Shown one piece after another: positions 9,152 to 18,103 of a stretch of DNA of 64,000 nucleotides. The position numbers and the translations under genes are program-made. The notes under the pieces were generated by a model. The model was given only the letters and a program-made list of their open reading frames with translations, was not told where the DNA came from and did not search any database. Position 1 is the stretch's first letter, and the number at the start of each line of letters is the position of its first letter. Source of the DNA: Nonomuraea candida (GTDB lineage Bacteria > Actinomycetota > Actinomycetes > Streptosporangiales > Streptosporangiaceae); assembly GCF_000725485.1 (NCBI RefSeq), contig NZ_KL647033.1, positions 225,432-289,431 on the forward strand, read 5' to 3'.

Positions 9152-10069
9152 CTATGCGTCTGTCAACTTCACCCCGCCGGCTACCAGGCAAGCACGCAGC
9201 TCGGCGATTTGCTTCTCTGTCGCCTCCACGAGCGGCAGCCGTACCGGACCGACCGGCACTCCCACCATGCTCAGGGCAGCCTTCGCCATGATCGCGCCAC
9301 CCGCGCGCAGCATGATGCCGTCCACCACGGGAGCGACCTGGCTGTGTACGGCCAGGGCCTGGGCGATGTCGCCGTTCTTGTGCAGGTGGATCATGCGGGC
9401 CAGTTCGGCACCCACCACGTGACCCACCACGCTGACGAACCCTGCCGCGCCAAGCGAGAGCCAGGCCAGATTGAGCAGGTCATCGCCGGAGTAGAAGGCG
9501 AGATCGGTCGAGGCCATCACCTGGCTGGCGGCGAACAGGTCACCCTTGGCGTCCTTCACAGCCAGGATACGTTCATGCTGGGCCAGACGGATCAAGGTCT
9601 CGGTCTTGATCGGTACGCCACTACGCCCTGGAATGTCGTAGAGCATCACGGGGAGGTCGGTTGCATCGGCTACGGCGGTGAAGTGCCGATACAGCCCCTC
9701 CTGCGGAGGCTTGCTGTAGTAAGGCGTCACCACCAGCAAGCCGTGCGCACCGACGCGGGCCGCCTGCTTCGCGAGTTCGACGCTGTGACGGGTGTCATTG
9801 GTGCCCGCCCCAGCCACCACGGTCGCGCGATCGCCGACCGCATCGAGGACGGCGCTGACGATGCGCTGCTTCTCCTCGTCCGAGGTGGTGGGCGACTCCC
9901 CGGTCGTCCCGTTGACGATCAATCCGTCATTGCGCTGCTCGTCCACCAGATAGGTGGCAAGACGTCGCACAGCCACATAATCGACCTCGCCGTCAGAGGT
10001 GAACGGCGTGACCATCGCGGTCAACATACGGCCGAAGGGCGCGTCGGTGGTTCCAGTTGGCGATGCCAT
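9152..10069 (-). CDS. dapA: 4-hydroxy-tetrahydrodipicolinate synthase
   Basis: Class I aldolase that condenses pyruvate with aspartate semialdehyde, the first committed step of diaminopimelate/lysine synthesis. From ATG 10069 the protein has 305 residues. GTTGE is at about 54-58, the catalytic Tyr144 is in LYDIPGRSG and the Schiff-base Lys172 is in ILAVKDAKGD. A longer frame to 10114 adds 15 unrelated residues. TAGCGT (minus strand of 10077-10082) lies 7 bases upstream of the chosen ATG with no ribosome site, indicating a leaderless message. It is transcribed towards RNase J; dapB lies 18 kb away. Confidence 0.95.
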   Translation of the reverse strand: MASPTGTTDAPFGRMLTAMVTPFTSDGEVDYVAVRRLATYLVDEQRNDGLIVNGTTGESPTTSDEEKQRIVSAVLDAVGDRATVVAGAGTNDTRHSVELAKQAARVGAHGLLVVTPYYSKPPQEGLYRHFTAVADATDLPVMLYDIPGRSGVPIKTETLIRLAQHERILAVKDAKGDLFAASQVMASTDLAFYSGDDLLNLAWLSLGAAGFVSVVGHVVGAELARMIHLHKNGDIAQALAVHSQVAPVVDGIMLRAGGAIMAKAALSMVGVPVGPVRLPLVEATEKQIAELRACLVAGGVKLTDA

Positions 10070-10076
10070 AGTGCGA

Positions 10077-10082
10077 ACGCTA
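10077..10082 (-). promoter_or_regulatory. Candidate -10 box of leaderless dapA
   Basis: TAGCGT fits the actinobacterial TANNNT -10 consensus and ends 7 bases before the dapA ATG, so transcription would start at or next to the start codon. No convincing -35 element is visible. Confidence 0.4.
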
Positions 10083-10269
10083 CCTGGATTCGGAAATCCA
10101 TTGGACCTCGCCACCCCGCTTCGCCAGCCTGGAGTCGCTTTTTACCCCCTTCGAGGGCATCTGGGCGACACCAAACAGCCCGCAAGCGACTGGGCAGACC
10201 TGCAGACCACAGCAACGCTCACCGCCGGCCAACCAGGCCAAAGAGTCACGCCCAGCGGGGCGCAACCGC

Positions 10270-10309
10270 ACCTGGAAGACCTCCAGACCGCGAGGAACCT
10301 CTTCCAGGT
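10270..10309. other. Hairpin-forming inverted repeat
   Basis: Perfect 10-bp arms ACCTGGAAGA / TCTTCCAGGT around a 20-base loop that itself contains CCTC/GAGG. It lies about 200 bp upstream of dapA in gene-free DNA, so it may be an old terminator or a protein site. Confidence 0.35.
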
Positions 10310-10900
10310 TAGGCCATCAGGCATCCGAGGGAGGGAAGGGGAGCAGATCGGCTTCCTCACGGCCGCGGTCATAGGACCGTCACACGCGGGGCCGCGACCG
10401 GCCCCAATCATAAGCATCAGCCAACAGCGCCTCCCCTAGGGAGGGCGGCCCGTGTCGACGACGGGCGACTACTGGCAGTCGCCGATAGTGCCGCGCCTCA
10501 CGATGCATGAGCAGACGGCACCGACAGGGGATGACCAGGCGCCGCCACCCACAGGGATGAGATGGACTGGCAACGCCATCATAGGCATGAGCAGGCAGCA
10601 CCGCACTGGAGGCGAACGGACGGCACCACCCCCCGCGCATGAGCAGACGGCGTCGCGCGCGGGGCTGAGCAGACGATGCCGCCACGGGGATGTGCGGGCG
10701 GCATCACCGGCGATGCAACGCAACGGTGATTTCTGACCCACAACGAGGTTTGCCGCAATGGACGGCTTTGGCAAGACCTTTGGGCCCGCACGCCGCGGGA
10801 CGCGACCCCATGGCGACCATTGGGAAGACGGCGAGCAAGAGAGAGCGCCGCGCCCAAGGAGCCCCAAGGGGAAGCGAACCTCAAGGGGAGGCCGCGCCCC
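10310..10900. repeat. Gene-free region with degenerate GCATGAGCAGACGGC repeats
   Basis: No gene with plausible composition or ribosome site was found. Variants of GCATGAGCAGACGGCAC occur near 10505, 10587, 10637 and 10663 inside longer decayed units rich in CACCGAC/GCCACC. Open frames here are Arg/Ala/Pro-rich on both strands and look accidental. Confidence 0.5.
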
Positions 10901-10904
10901 GTGC

Positions 10905-11055
10905 GAGGCCACCCCCTGCGAGGCCACCCCCTGCGAGGCCACCCCCTGCGAGGCCACCCCCTGCGAGGCCACCCCCTGCGAGGCCACCCCCGGAGGCCAC
11001 ACCTCAAGCGGAGGCCACACCCCCACGAGGAGGCCACACCCCACGGGGAGGCGAC
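10905..11055. repeat. 15-bp tandem array GAGGCCACCCCCTGC
   Basis: Five perfect head-to-tail copies of the 15-mer run from 10905 to 10979. A sixth copy is truncated (10980-10991), then come looser units beginning GAGGCCACACC at about 10995, 11013 and 11032. The period is a multiple of three, so several frames stay open across it, but none has a credible start. Confidence 0.9.
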
Positions 11056-11185
11056 GAGCGGAGGTATCACGCCCCGATAAGCGGACGAGCAGTCATGATG
11101 CGGGAGGACACCGGCAAACACTGAAGTGAGCACTGGTGCAGGCCGTGCTCCGGATTGCGTCACAAATCGGAGTCGTAGCAACAGA

Positions 11186-11285
11186 GGGTGGTGTTCGCCG
11201 GGCGGTGGATCAATGATCTCGTCGTGCATGGCTTACCTGGGCAACAGGGCTGATGGGTCAGGAGTTGCACCGCATCGCGGGACTC
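11186..11285. repeat. Dispersed element, copy A
   Basis: About 100 bp containing GGATCAATGATCTCGTCGTG, then GCATGGCTTACCTGGGCAACAG and GGTCAGGAGTTGCACCGC. It matches four other diverged copies at 15309, 15732, 17381 and 19163. No coding capacity was recognised. Confidence 0.6.
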
Positions 11286-11436
11286 GCCCAACCGAGCCCC
11301 TCAACGGTCTCCGCGACGGGCGACTGCGACGTGTGACAGTGACGTATGGGTTGAGACGGCCGGGAGACGTAGGGCGGGAAATGGGACGGCCATCGCTTCA
11401 CCCTTCACAGCAACGATTCCAAGAAGGAGGACGGCG

Positions 11437-11598
11437 ATGGCCGCGGACAACAGTGTGACGCCTGTCCGGTGGTTGGCGCAGCAAATCGAGACCGGTGACC
11501 TGAAGAAGTTGCGATCGGAAGCAAAGATCACGACCGAAGCGCTGATGCCGACCGAGGCCGACGGCAGCTGGCGTCCCGCGGAGCGGTGTATCTCCTGA
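11437..11598 (+). pseudogene. IS256-like transposase N-terminal remnant
   Basis: Short frame of 53 codons with a strong ribosome site (AGGAGG at 11425-11430, 6 bases before ATG). Its middle, VRWLAQQIETGDLKKLR then EALMPTEAD, resembles the conserved N-terminus of actinobacterial IS256-type transposases, where a WLA/ELLA helix precedes a segment like EALMSAEADA. The frame then stops where the transposase should continue with an NRNGYR region, which I could not find downstream. It is therefore best read as a decayed or truncated insertion sequence; translation of the short peptide remains possible. Confidence 0.5.
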
Positions 11599-11793
11599 CC
11601 CGCCTGGCCCCTGCCCAGATGAGCCATGTACGACGAAGGCCCACTCGCGACCGTACCGGCCCAGAACGGGGGGCGGGGACCTCGGGCGTGGATACGGGCC
11701 TGCCGAGGGTGTCGAGGCTGGTGAAGGGACGAGGCGTGCCGGAGGTACTAGCCCTGCCGAGCCGGAGTGCCCAGGGTGCACAAGGGGGTGAGA

Positions 11794-11988
11794 ATGCGAT
11801 ATGTGCTGACAGCGTGGCCTACGGCGCTTGCGGTGCTCGCGATGTCCGGGGCAAGCGCGACCGAGGAACGGGGTGACCGGTGTGGCGAGGATCGCGCCGG
11901 AAGACAAGAGGCGCGACGGAGAGCGTCGCGGGGCGGGTGCGTCTCCGGCCTGACCCGATTCGCCCAGACCGGCCCCGTTCGCACCTGA
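11794..11988 (+). CDS. Possible small secreted peptide
   Basis: Frame of 64 codons whose first 22 residues resemble a signal peptide (Arg near the start, a hydrophobic core ALAVLAM, and SGASA before a cleavage point). GGGGGTGAG lies directly upstream of the ATG. The rest is Arg/Gly-rich with mixed third-position GC, so the gene may be decayed or not real. No family is recognised and no neighbour gives context. Confidence 0.3.
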   Translation: MRYVLTAWPTALAVLAMSGASATEERGDRCGEDRAGRQEARRRASRGGCVSGLTRFAQTGPVRT

Positions 11989-12168
11989 GTAGCCGACAGC
12001 AGATCAGATCCCGGGGGAGAAACACGCCGGGCACCGGGAGAAAGAAGCACACCCGGCCACGGACTCATGTGCCGACCCGGCCTCATCCGTGTGCCAGTGT
12101 GCTGACCGTCAGTCCCGCGTCCACGGCGCCGGCGCGGGGATTCCTTCCCGCTACAAAGGCAGGAATGC

Positions 12169-12438
12169 GTGAACCCAGAGGCACGAATCCTCAACTTGAT
12201 CATGCGTCTCCACATGATCGACACGATCACCCGTACTGCATGGTCGTCCCGCACTTCGGTCGGCACCGCCCTGCTGCTGACCGAGATCATCGATCTGCGG
12301 GCTGAGCTGAGGCAGGACCTGGCGGCCCTCGGCGACGAGCTCGCGGGGCTGAGACGCCACATGAACGAGCACCTCACCGCCATCCGCTCCGAGCTGCTGC
12401 GCGGGCAGCGCAAATTCCGACGCCGCAAGATGCACTGA
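12169..12438 (+). CDS. Small helical protein of unknown function
   Basis: Protein of 89 residues, probably cytoplasmic, starting at a GTG preceded by AGGCAGGA. Nearly all of it is predicted helix; from about residue 38 the heptad-like LRAELRQDLAALGDELAGL suggests a coiled coil, and the tail is strongly basic (RKFRRRKMH). It has no recognised family. It stands alone in a repeat-rich accessory stretch. Composition and ribosome site are consistent with a real gene. Confidence 0.5.
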   Translation: MNPEARILNLIMRLHMIDTITRTAWSSRTSVGTALLLTEIIDLRAELRQDLAALGDELAGLRRHMNEHLTAIRSELLRGQRKFRRRKMH

Positions 12439-12525
12439 TCAGCCGCTCCGGCGCAGTCAGCCGGAGGGCAGTGGACCGCCCGGTCTGAGTCTTCTGCAGG
12501 CTTACGAAGCCCAAACCGGACCGTC

Positions 12526-12981
12526 TCAGGACGCGCTCGTGGGCAGTTCGATCTGGTATCGGATGAAGCCACGGTTCTCGGCGACCTTGTCGTAAAGCTG
12601 CCGTGCTGTGCTGTTCGACTCGTGGGTGTTCCAGTACACGCGGGAGCAGCCCTGATCACGGGCCCAATCAGTGACGGCCGCGATCAACGCGCGGCCTACA
12701 CCCATCCCCCGGGCCTCCGGAGCGGTGAACAGGTCTTGCAGGTAGCAGACGTCGGTGTCGGGCGCGGAGGTGTTCGCGTGGGTGAAGAAATGCGTGATGC
12801 CGACGAGCCGCCCATCCAGTCGCGCCCCAAGGGCGTGCAATCGGGTGTCCGCCTGGAATTCGCGCCATGCCCGGTCGTACATCTCATCCGGCTCGACGCG
12901 CTCATAAAAGGCAATGTACCCACGGAACAGGCCCTCCCAGACATCCCGCTCGGAGGGATGGAGCCGGTCAATCTCGATCAT
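12526..12981 (-). CDS. GNAT family N-acetyltransferase
   Basis: Protein of 151 residues with the GCN5-related acetyltransferase fold. Motif A is visible as YLQDLFTAPEARGMGVGRALI, containing the R/QxxGxG acetyl-CoA loop, and motif B ends near LYDKVAENRGFIRYQ. GAAGGAAG precedes the ATG. The substrate cannot be told. It is an isolated gene flanked by low-complexity DNA. Confidence 0.85.
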   Translation of the reverse strand: MIEIDRLHPSERDVWEGLFRGYIAFYERVEPDEMYDRAWREFQADTRLHALGARLDGRLVGITHFFTHANTSAPDTDVCYLQDLFTAPEARGMGVGRALIAAVTDWARDQGCSRVYWNTHESNSTARQLYDKVAENRGFIRYQIELPTSAS

Positions 12982-13139
12982 GGACTTCCTTCGATGGTGC
13001 AGGTCAGCAGGCGCGAGGCGGTCGTGGCGCCACTTCGCGATGGAGGTATTGGACTGAATGAGGCAATGTCACAACCTAGGGAGAAGCGGTCGTTCGGGAT
13101 ACGGCCACTCGGATGTGATACCGGGTGACCAGTTCTCGG

Positions 13140-13790
13140 TCAGCGGTGTACAGCACGTGGTGTCGAGCGTGCGCTCGGCCTCAATCTCAGCCTCCGGCTC
13201 TGGCCCGACGTCGGCCCAGACCGGGACTCGGGCACGGGCACGAACTGGGTGCCGGGGTCGGAGCTGGGCCCGGGCGCGGCTTCAGCGGCGGGACCGATCT
13301 CGGGGCGGGGTTCGGGGGCAGGATCGGTGCGAGAGCCGGGGCCGATGTCAGTCGCGGACTCGGAGGTCGGGCTCAGAACTGCGCCCAGTCCCGATGTCAG
13401 TGGCGCCACCAATGCCAGGGGCAAGGCCGTCTCGGTGCCAGGGCCGGGCTCGGTGCCAGGGCCGGGCTCGGGCACGAACTGGGTGCCGGGTTCGGAGCTG
13501 GGCCCGGGTGCGGCTTCAGTGGCGGGACCGATCTCGGTCGGATCCGGAGTCGGGCTCGATGCGAGGACCGGGGCCGAGGCCGGGGCCGAGGCCGGTGTCA
13601 GTGGCGAAGTCGGGCTCGGAGGCGAGGTTGGAGTCGGGCTCATCCTGGAGGTCGGGGCTCAGACTCACCCTGGAGGTCGGGGCTCAGGCTCGCCTTGGAG
13701 GGTGGCCTCAGGCTCGCTCTGGGGTCGGTCTCTGGATCGGGGGCTCGGCCTCTGGGACAGGGGCGGGGTCGGTGGTGAAGGCTCGGCGGT
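13140..13790. repeat. Low-complexity GC block with 234-bp direct repeat
   Basis: A segment beginning GGGCACGAACTGGGTGCCGG at 13236 is repeated at 13470, exactly 234 bp later, and stays similar for about 70 bp through CTGGGCCCGGGYGCGGCTTC and GGCGGGACCGATCTCGG. Shorter units (GGGCCGGGCTCGGTGCCA, GGGGCCGAGGCC, CTCACCCTGGAGGTCGG) are tandemly repeated around it. Frames on both strands are open because the period is a multiple of three, but they encode only Pro/Gly/Ala/Ser runs without a credible start, so I do not call a gene. Confidence 0.7.
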
Positions 13791-14220
13791 GTCGCATGTT
13801 CACGTTCGGACGAACTTCGTCATTGAGCGCGGGCAGTGGCGACTTGGTGACCGTTCCATACAAAGGGGAAGTTCGTGGCCGAAGCCAGGAACTCGCGGCG
13901 GTGCAGGGGAGGCTTGCCGCCTACGGAAAGGACCTCGCCGCTGCGCGGGCGAACCTCGTCATCGCCCGTCACGGCGGCTCGCCGCCGTACACGAGGATCG
14001 CCGGCGTGGATCGCGGCGGGTGCGGTGCATGGAGAGAGACGCGATGGTGTGGCGCGTCGCCTGGATCACCGCTCGGGGTGGGCGGGAGCGTTGAGGGCGG
14101 CGGGGCGCCCGTGCGTTTCGGCCCGAACCGATCTTCGAATCGCCCCGGGCGACCCGTGAGGGCATGCGCCTGACCAGGGCATTCATCACGTCGAGTGCCG
14201 GGGTATGAGGGGCCGGACGT
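13791..14220. other. Gene-free spacer
   Basis: No recognisable gene. A compact hairpin ACGGCGG-CTCG-CCGCCGT lies near 13972-13989. Confidence 0.4.
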
Positions 14221-14272
14221 GGAAGAGGTCGCCGATATGTGCTCGGGGGTACACACATCGACGACCTCTACC
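14221..14272. terminator. Long imperfect hairpin
   Basis: GGAAGAGGTCGCCGAT pairs with ATCGACGACCTCTACC (14 of 16), and the stem continues with TGTG/CACA, giving about 18 base pairs around a short loop. It precedes the HutC-type regulator by about 160 bp. It could be a terminator of lost upstream sequence or the end of a mobile element. Confidence 0.4.
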
Positions 14273-14374
14273 GGAGAATCGGCACCCCTTACATCGGCGT
14301 TACAAGGTTTCTCCGATAATTTTCCGCCATCGCAAAGTTGGGGCTCCAGCAGTCATCGATGACGGTCGGTTACC

Positions 14375-14388
14375 TGCCGAATACGGCA
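14375..14388. promoter_or_regulatory. Candidate operator upstream of GntR-UTRA gene
   Basis: Perfect palindrome TGCCG-AATA-CGGCA, 41 bp before the chosen GTG of the GntR gene and beside an alternative in-frame ATG at 14391. Position and size suit GntR-family autoregulation; this is inference. Confidence 0.35.
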
Positions 14389-14429
14389 ACATGGGGCAAC
14401 GCCTCACACGAACCCCCAGGGATGGACTA

Positions 14430-15146
14430 GTGGCCACCTCAGATCCGGTCTACCTGCGTGTCGTCGAAGACATCCGGCGACAGATCACCGACGGCACCCT
14501 TCCCCCCGGTGCGCCCATTCCTTCGCGGGCGCAGCTGACCCGTAAATATCAGGTCGGCGAGACCGCCGCTCGCCACGCGCTTCGCGTGCTCGCGGGCGAG
14601 GGTCTCATCATCGGCCGGGTGGGCTCGGGACACTACGTCAGGGAACGCCCCGACCTAACACCGCTATACCGATGGCGTTTTCTCGATCACCCCGCCCCCT
14701 TCGCCGCCGACCTGCAGTCCCAAGGCAGGCGCGTGACATGGGACTGGCACAGCGAACCAGCCGAGGCGGGGCCCGACATCGCCAGACGCCTACGCCTGCC
14801 CCAGTCGGCCACGCTGACCAGAACGCATTACGTCTTCCGCGGGGACGGCAGACCGCTTCAGCTCGCCACGTCGTACGAGTTGCGGGAGTTCGCACCTCAT
14901 ACGGAGGAGGAGCGGCGGAGCCTGGTCGCGAGGATGTACGCGCACGGCATAAAGATCACGGAAGTTGTCGAGAGCGTACACACCCGCATTCCGCGCCCTG
15001 TGGAGAGCGACGCGCTGGATCTCGCGGCCGGCGTGCATGTCCTGCACGTGGAACGTACCCATTGGGCGGGCGATCGCCCGGTGGAGACCAGCGACATCGT
15101 CATTCCGGGCGATCGGTTCCGGGTCATGTACAGCATGCCCCTTTAG
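14430..15146 (+). CDS. GntR/HutC-type transcriptional regulator (UTRA domain)
   Basis: Regulator of 238 residues. An N-terminal winged helix (about 5-70: VYLRVVEDIRRQI, PSRAQLTRKYQV, ARHALRVLAGEGLI, GSGHYV) precedes a UTRA ligand-binding domain (TRTHYVFRGDGRPLQLATSY, then DIVIPGDRFRV). GTG 14430 is preferred because AGGGATGGA lies just upstream; ATG 14391 is an in-frame alternative with no ribosome site. UTRA domains usually bind sugars or amino acid derivatives. No catabolic operon is adjacent, so the target is unknown. A perfect 12-bp-stem hairpin follows at once. Confidence 0.88.
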   Translation: MATSDPVYLRVVEDIRRQITDGTLPPGAPIPSRAQLTRKYQVGETAARHALRVLAGEGLIIGRVGSGHYVRERPDLTPLYRWRFLDHPAPFAADLQSQGRRVTWDWHSEPAEAGPDIARRLRLPQSATLTRTHYVFRGDGRPLQLATSYELREFAPHTEEERRSLVARMYAHGIKITEVVESVHTRIPRPVESDALDLAAGVHVLHVERTHWAGDRPVETSDIVIPGDRFRVMYSMPL

Positions 15147-15147
15147 A

Positions 15148-15191
15148 TCGGGAGCTTTCGGGCGAGGTAAGGCTTGCCGGAAAGCTCCCGA
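15148..15191 (+). terminator. Terminator of GntR-UTRA gene
   Basis: 12-bp perfect arms TCGGGAGCTTTC / GAAAGCTCCCGA, 20-base loop, starting two bases after the stop codon. Confidence 0.7.
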
Positions 15192-15308
15192 CCGACCACA
15201 CCCGCGCCGCTCTTGGGGCGTCGACTCAACCCCGGGGCGGCGCGCTGGCCGCCCTTCCTCCCCGGGCGGAACTCACATCGCCGCCCGGCCGCCACAGTGA
15301 AGCCCGCC

Positions 15309-15385
15309 GAGTGATTCACGCTCTCATAGCCGCATGGCCCGCTCGGACAAACAGGGTTGAGTAGGTCAGGACCTACGCCGCCCTA
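15309..15385. repeat. Dispersed element, copy E
   Basis: Diverged copy of the element at 11186: ATTCACGCTCTCATAGC, CGCATGGCCCGCTCGGACAA, ACAGGGTTGAGTAGGTCAGG, CCTACGCCGCCC. Confidence 0.45.
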
Positions 15386-15450
15386 CGGAACGGCCTCCGC
15401 GTCTCTGACGATGCCGCTCGGCCGGCCGCCGCCTCGCTGGCCGCCGCCCC

Positions 15451-15505
15451 ACCGTCAGACGCCCACCGTCAGGCGCCCACCGTCAGACGCCTGCCGTTAG
15501 GCCCC
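15451..15505. repeat. 14-bp tandem repeat ACCGTCAGACGCCC
   Basis: Three clear head-to-tail copies at 15451, 15465 and 15479, and a decayed fourth. No gene covers it. Confidence 0.8.
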
Positions 15506-15731
15506 CCGCCATCGTTCGCCGAGCCGTCTCACCAGGACCGCTTCTAGGCGGTCATGAGTTGCCTCCCAAGGGGCGAACTGTGGGGCCCCACGGCCCAGCG
15601 GACCTGGCCTGGTGAACCAGGGCCTCTGATGACTGGGCTGGCTGACTCCATGGACCGCCACAGCACACCAGATGCGGCACCCCTTGCCGATCGCGTAGCC
15701 CCATACGCCTCGCCGTCGCGCGCCAAAGTTT

Positions 15732-15834
15732 GGGTGGCGTCCCGTGGAGGTGGCGGATCAACGCTCTCGTCACTGCATGGCTTATCTGGCGAACAGCACC
15801 AAGCGGGTCACGAATTACCCCGCTGCGGGACGCC
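15732..15834. repeat. Dispersed element, copy B
   Basis: Copy of the 11186 element: GGGTGGCGTCCCGTGGAGG, CGGATCAACGCTCTCGTCAC, GCATGGCTTATCTGGCGAAC, ending CCCCGCTGCGGGACGCC. The rest of 15506-16060 has no recognisable gene. Confidence 0.6.
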
Positions 15835-16086
15835 GCCAGACTGTGCTGTGGGGATATCTCGACCCGACCTCGTTCGGCACGGCATGACATTGACGCAGGT
15901 TGTGGGCAACTTCAAATTCTCCGCATTCTGCACATGACGTACGCCACATAGCGACAGCGTGCGCCACGCGTGCCGGATTCGCTGGATAAAGCGTGCACAG
16001 CTTGTCGAAATAGCGCATTACTCCACCGGCAATGCGGGGGCTGAGATTGTCGGTGCTCGTTGATAGAACGGTTGCGGAGGTTGCAG

Positions 16087-16743
16087 ATGCGAGTCAAAGA
16101 CCTGTCAAAAGGTGATCGGCCGCGTGAACGGCTCATCTCCGTCGGCGCGGCCGCGCTGGCGGATCGGGAGTTGCTGGCCGTGCTGCTCGGCTCCGGCCAT
16201 CACGGCGAGAGCGCCCTCGATCTGGCCAGCAAAGTGATCGAGCATTGCGGAGGATTCGACGCACTGAGCCGTTCCGCGCCGCATCGGTTACTGACGATGC
16301 GAGGCATCGGCCCTGCCAAGGCCGCACGAGTGAGCGCGGCCTTCCATCTCGTACGCCGGGCGGAGGCGTGGCCCGAGCGTGAGCGCATCACCAGCACCTC
16401 TGACCTGGCCCGGGCGTGCGCGTCGCTGCTGCACGATCGGACGCAGGAGCAGCTGGTCATGGTGGCGTGCGACACCGGTGGACGGATCCTGAAGCGTGCG
16501 ACACTGACCTCAGGCGGCAGTGATCACACGCTGATGCCCGTACGTGAGGTGATCACGGAAGTGCTCGCGGCGGGCGGGGCGATGTTCGGCCTCGCCCACA
16601 ATCACCCTGGCGGATCGCTTGAGCCCAGCCAGGCCGATCTGGAGGCCACGGCCAAGCTGCTCGAGGCTGCGGAGACCGTCGGGCTGCGGCTGCTCGATCA
16701 CGTGGTCATCGCGGGTAAGTCCTGGAGGCGCATTCCCATATAA
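16087..16743 (+). CDS. RadC-like JAB-domain protein
   Basis: Protein of 218 residues of the RadC/YicR family. The N-terminal helix-hairpin-helix part (PRERLISVGAAALADRELL, then LLTMRGIGPAKAARV at about 70-85) is followed by the JAB/MPN metal motif, HNHPGGSLEPSQAD, with the HxH...D zinc ligands and an upstream conserved Glu in VREVITEVL. GGAGG lies 6 bases before ATG 16087. Despite the name, a DNA repair role is not supported for the family; radC-like genes often sit in mobile regions, which fits this repeat-rich stretch. Confidence 0.9.
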   Translation: MRVKDLSKGDRPRERLISVGAAALADRELLAVLLGSGHHGESALDLASKVIEHCGGFDALSRSAPHRLLTMRGIGPAKAARVSAAFHLVRRAEAWPERERITSTSDLARACASLLHDRTQEQLVMVACDTGGRILKRATLTSGGSDHTLMPVREVITEVLAAGGAMFGLAHNHPGGSLEPSQADLEATAKLLEAAETVGLRLLDHVVIAGKSWRRIPI

Positions 16744-17380
16744 TACTATTTCACACGGATTATGAACCAGCGAATGCCAAAGGGCATGATCCCACGTATA
16801 GCGCCGAACGGCAGTTTTCAAGCGACGACCATGAGAACCTAATGGCGCGGGTAGGCCGTTATGGACGTCAGCCGGCCGCTACTCGTCGTGGCGTGGTCCC
16901 ATGCCCTCGCAAGCACGGGGCCGCGTCCATGGTCACGCGCTGATCCCAGGTGCGGCCCCATTCCTTGAATGTTCTTGGCATGGGAACGTACCGTCCAATG
17001 GGTTCATGCGCGGACACACGGTGCGTCGGCGACGGTCGCCTGGGCGCACCATCGCTCGGCGGTGTCCGGTTCGCAAACGCGGTGCCCATGGCCGCGCCCA
17101 GGTGCCGACTGCACCTTGCCGCCGGGCGGGAGGCGACTTCCGCCCGGCGGCAGCCCGACTCGCGACCCTCACTGGGCGTCGAGACAGAAGTCGGAGTCAC
17201 CGGTCACGAAACTCTTCCGCCGCATGGGGTGCACGCGCCACACTGTTGCTCGCGGCCATCGCGTTCAATGTCCTTCTGAGCTGCGTCTTCGGAGGGCCGC
17301 GATGGCCGTCACCATATTTTTCCCTTGGGCTGCGCGGCTTGGAGGATCGGCTGTTCGGGTGCCGGCGTGCTGCCGAGGTA
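16744..17380. other. Gene-free spacer
   Basis: An AT-richer stretch follows RadC (16740-16850), then ordinary high-GC DNA. A minus-strand stretch near 16930-16990 reads PRTFKEWGRTWDQRV, which is protein-like but has no convincing start, family or continuation. Nothing else is supported. Confidence 0.4.
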
Positions 17381-17445
17381 GACAAACGGTCTCAGCATGC
17401 ATGACCACCTGAGCAAACAGGGCCGAGTGGGATGTACCGCTTGTC
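17381..17445. repeat. Dispersed element, copy D
   Basis: Most diverged copy of the 11186 element: ACAAACGGTCTCAGCATGCA, then GAGCAAACAGGGCCGAGTGG and TACCGCTTG. Confidence 0.4.
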
Positions 17446-17569
17446 GTTGCCAGTTGACGCTCTCTCCTTTGCGCTGTCCAGGTGGTTGCTGGGCGCCGCC
17501 CCAGGCGGCTGCTCGGCCTGGCCCGCCCGCCCGCCCGGCACGCGCTGGTCAGTAGGTGCACTCGCAGCC

Positions 17570-17870
17570 AGGAAAGCTCACGGCTAAGACGGCCCTGCAG
17601 CGCAGGCGCTCGCACAGCCGAGGCGATCCCACAGCCCGGGCAACCACGCCTTGCAGCTAAGGCGACCTTGCACTCAAGGAAAGCTCCGCAGCCAAGGAAG
17701 CTCCGCAGCCGGAGAGCTTCGGCGCCAGAGGTGCTAGCAGTGCCGGTGCCGGCGGTGTCGGCGGTGCCCCTCGTGCCGATGGTGCCAGTCGTACCGAAGG
17801 TGCCAATGGTGCCGATGGTGCCAGAGGCGCCGAGGGTGCCGGTGGTCCTAGTCCTGGAGGTGCGGAGGTA
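17570..17870. repeat. Degenerate repeats and 9-bp array GGTGCCGAT
   Basis: From about 17570 to 17715 loose repeats of GCAGCCAAGGAAAGCTCC occur. From about 17735 to 17870 the sequence is a run of roughly a dozen variants of the 9-mer GGTGCCGAT. Read on the minus strand it gives Gly-Thr-Xaa triplets and on the plus strand Val-Pro repeats; neither has start signals, so no gene is called. Confidence 0.7.
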
Positions 17871-18091
17871 CTGGCAGTGACTGAGGTGCGGGTGATCTCG
17901 ACAGGTGAGGCCGCCGACTTCACGGACACCCCGGGGAGATGCTAGAGGCGCTGGGGTGTCAGAGGGCGCCTGAGGGTGTCTATGGCGCCGACGCGACACG
18001 GGGATCTGGGGGCTTGGGGGTCGCGGGGAGGGCTGTTCTGCTTGTCGGGGTGGGTGGTGGTTCTCTCATGAGGGAGCTGCAGGGATTCGTC

Positions 18092-18097
18092 TAGACT
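18092..18097 (+). promoter_or_regulatory. -10 box of first double-GntR gene
   Basis: TAGACT ends 6 bases before the GTG start at 18104, giving a leaderless message. The sister gene has TACGCT at the same distance (18621-18626). Confidence 0.5.
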
Positions 18098-18103
18098 CCC
18101 CGC

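Noticed and set aside
7148..10312. Long plus-strand open frame over RNase J and dapA
   Set aside because: Antisense shadow of two clearly real genes; composition His/Arg/Ala-rich with no domain.
10905..10994. Possible CRISPR array
   Set aside because: Units are contiguous 15-mers without spacers and no cas genes are present.
10690..11124. Open frame through the 15-bp array
   Set aside because: Kept open only by the 15-bp period; no ribosome site and Arg/Pro repeats in all frames.
13058..14173. Long plus-strand frame in the low-complexity block
   Set aside because: Ser/Gly/Arg repeats, no plausible start or family; equally long frames exist in other phases.
17265..17999. Minus-strand frame with Gly-Thr-Xaa repeats resembling collagen-like protein
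   Set aside because: The repeats come from a 9-bp microsatellite, and flanking residues have no protein-like pattern or start signal.
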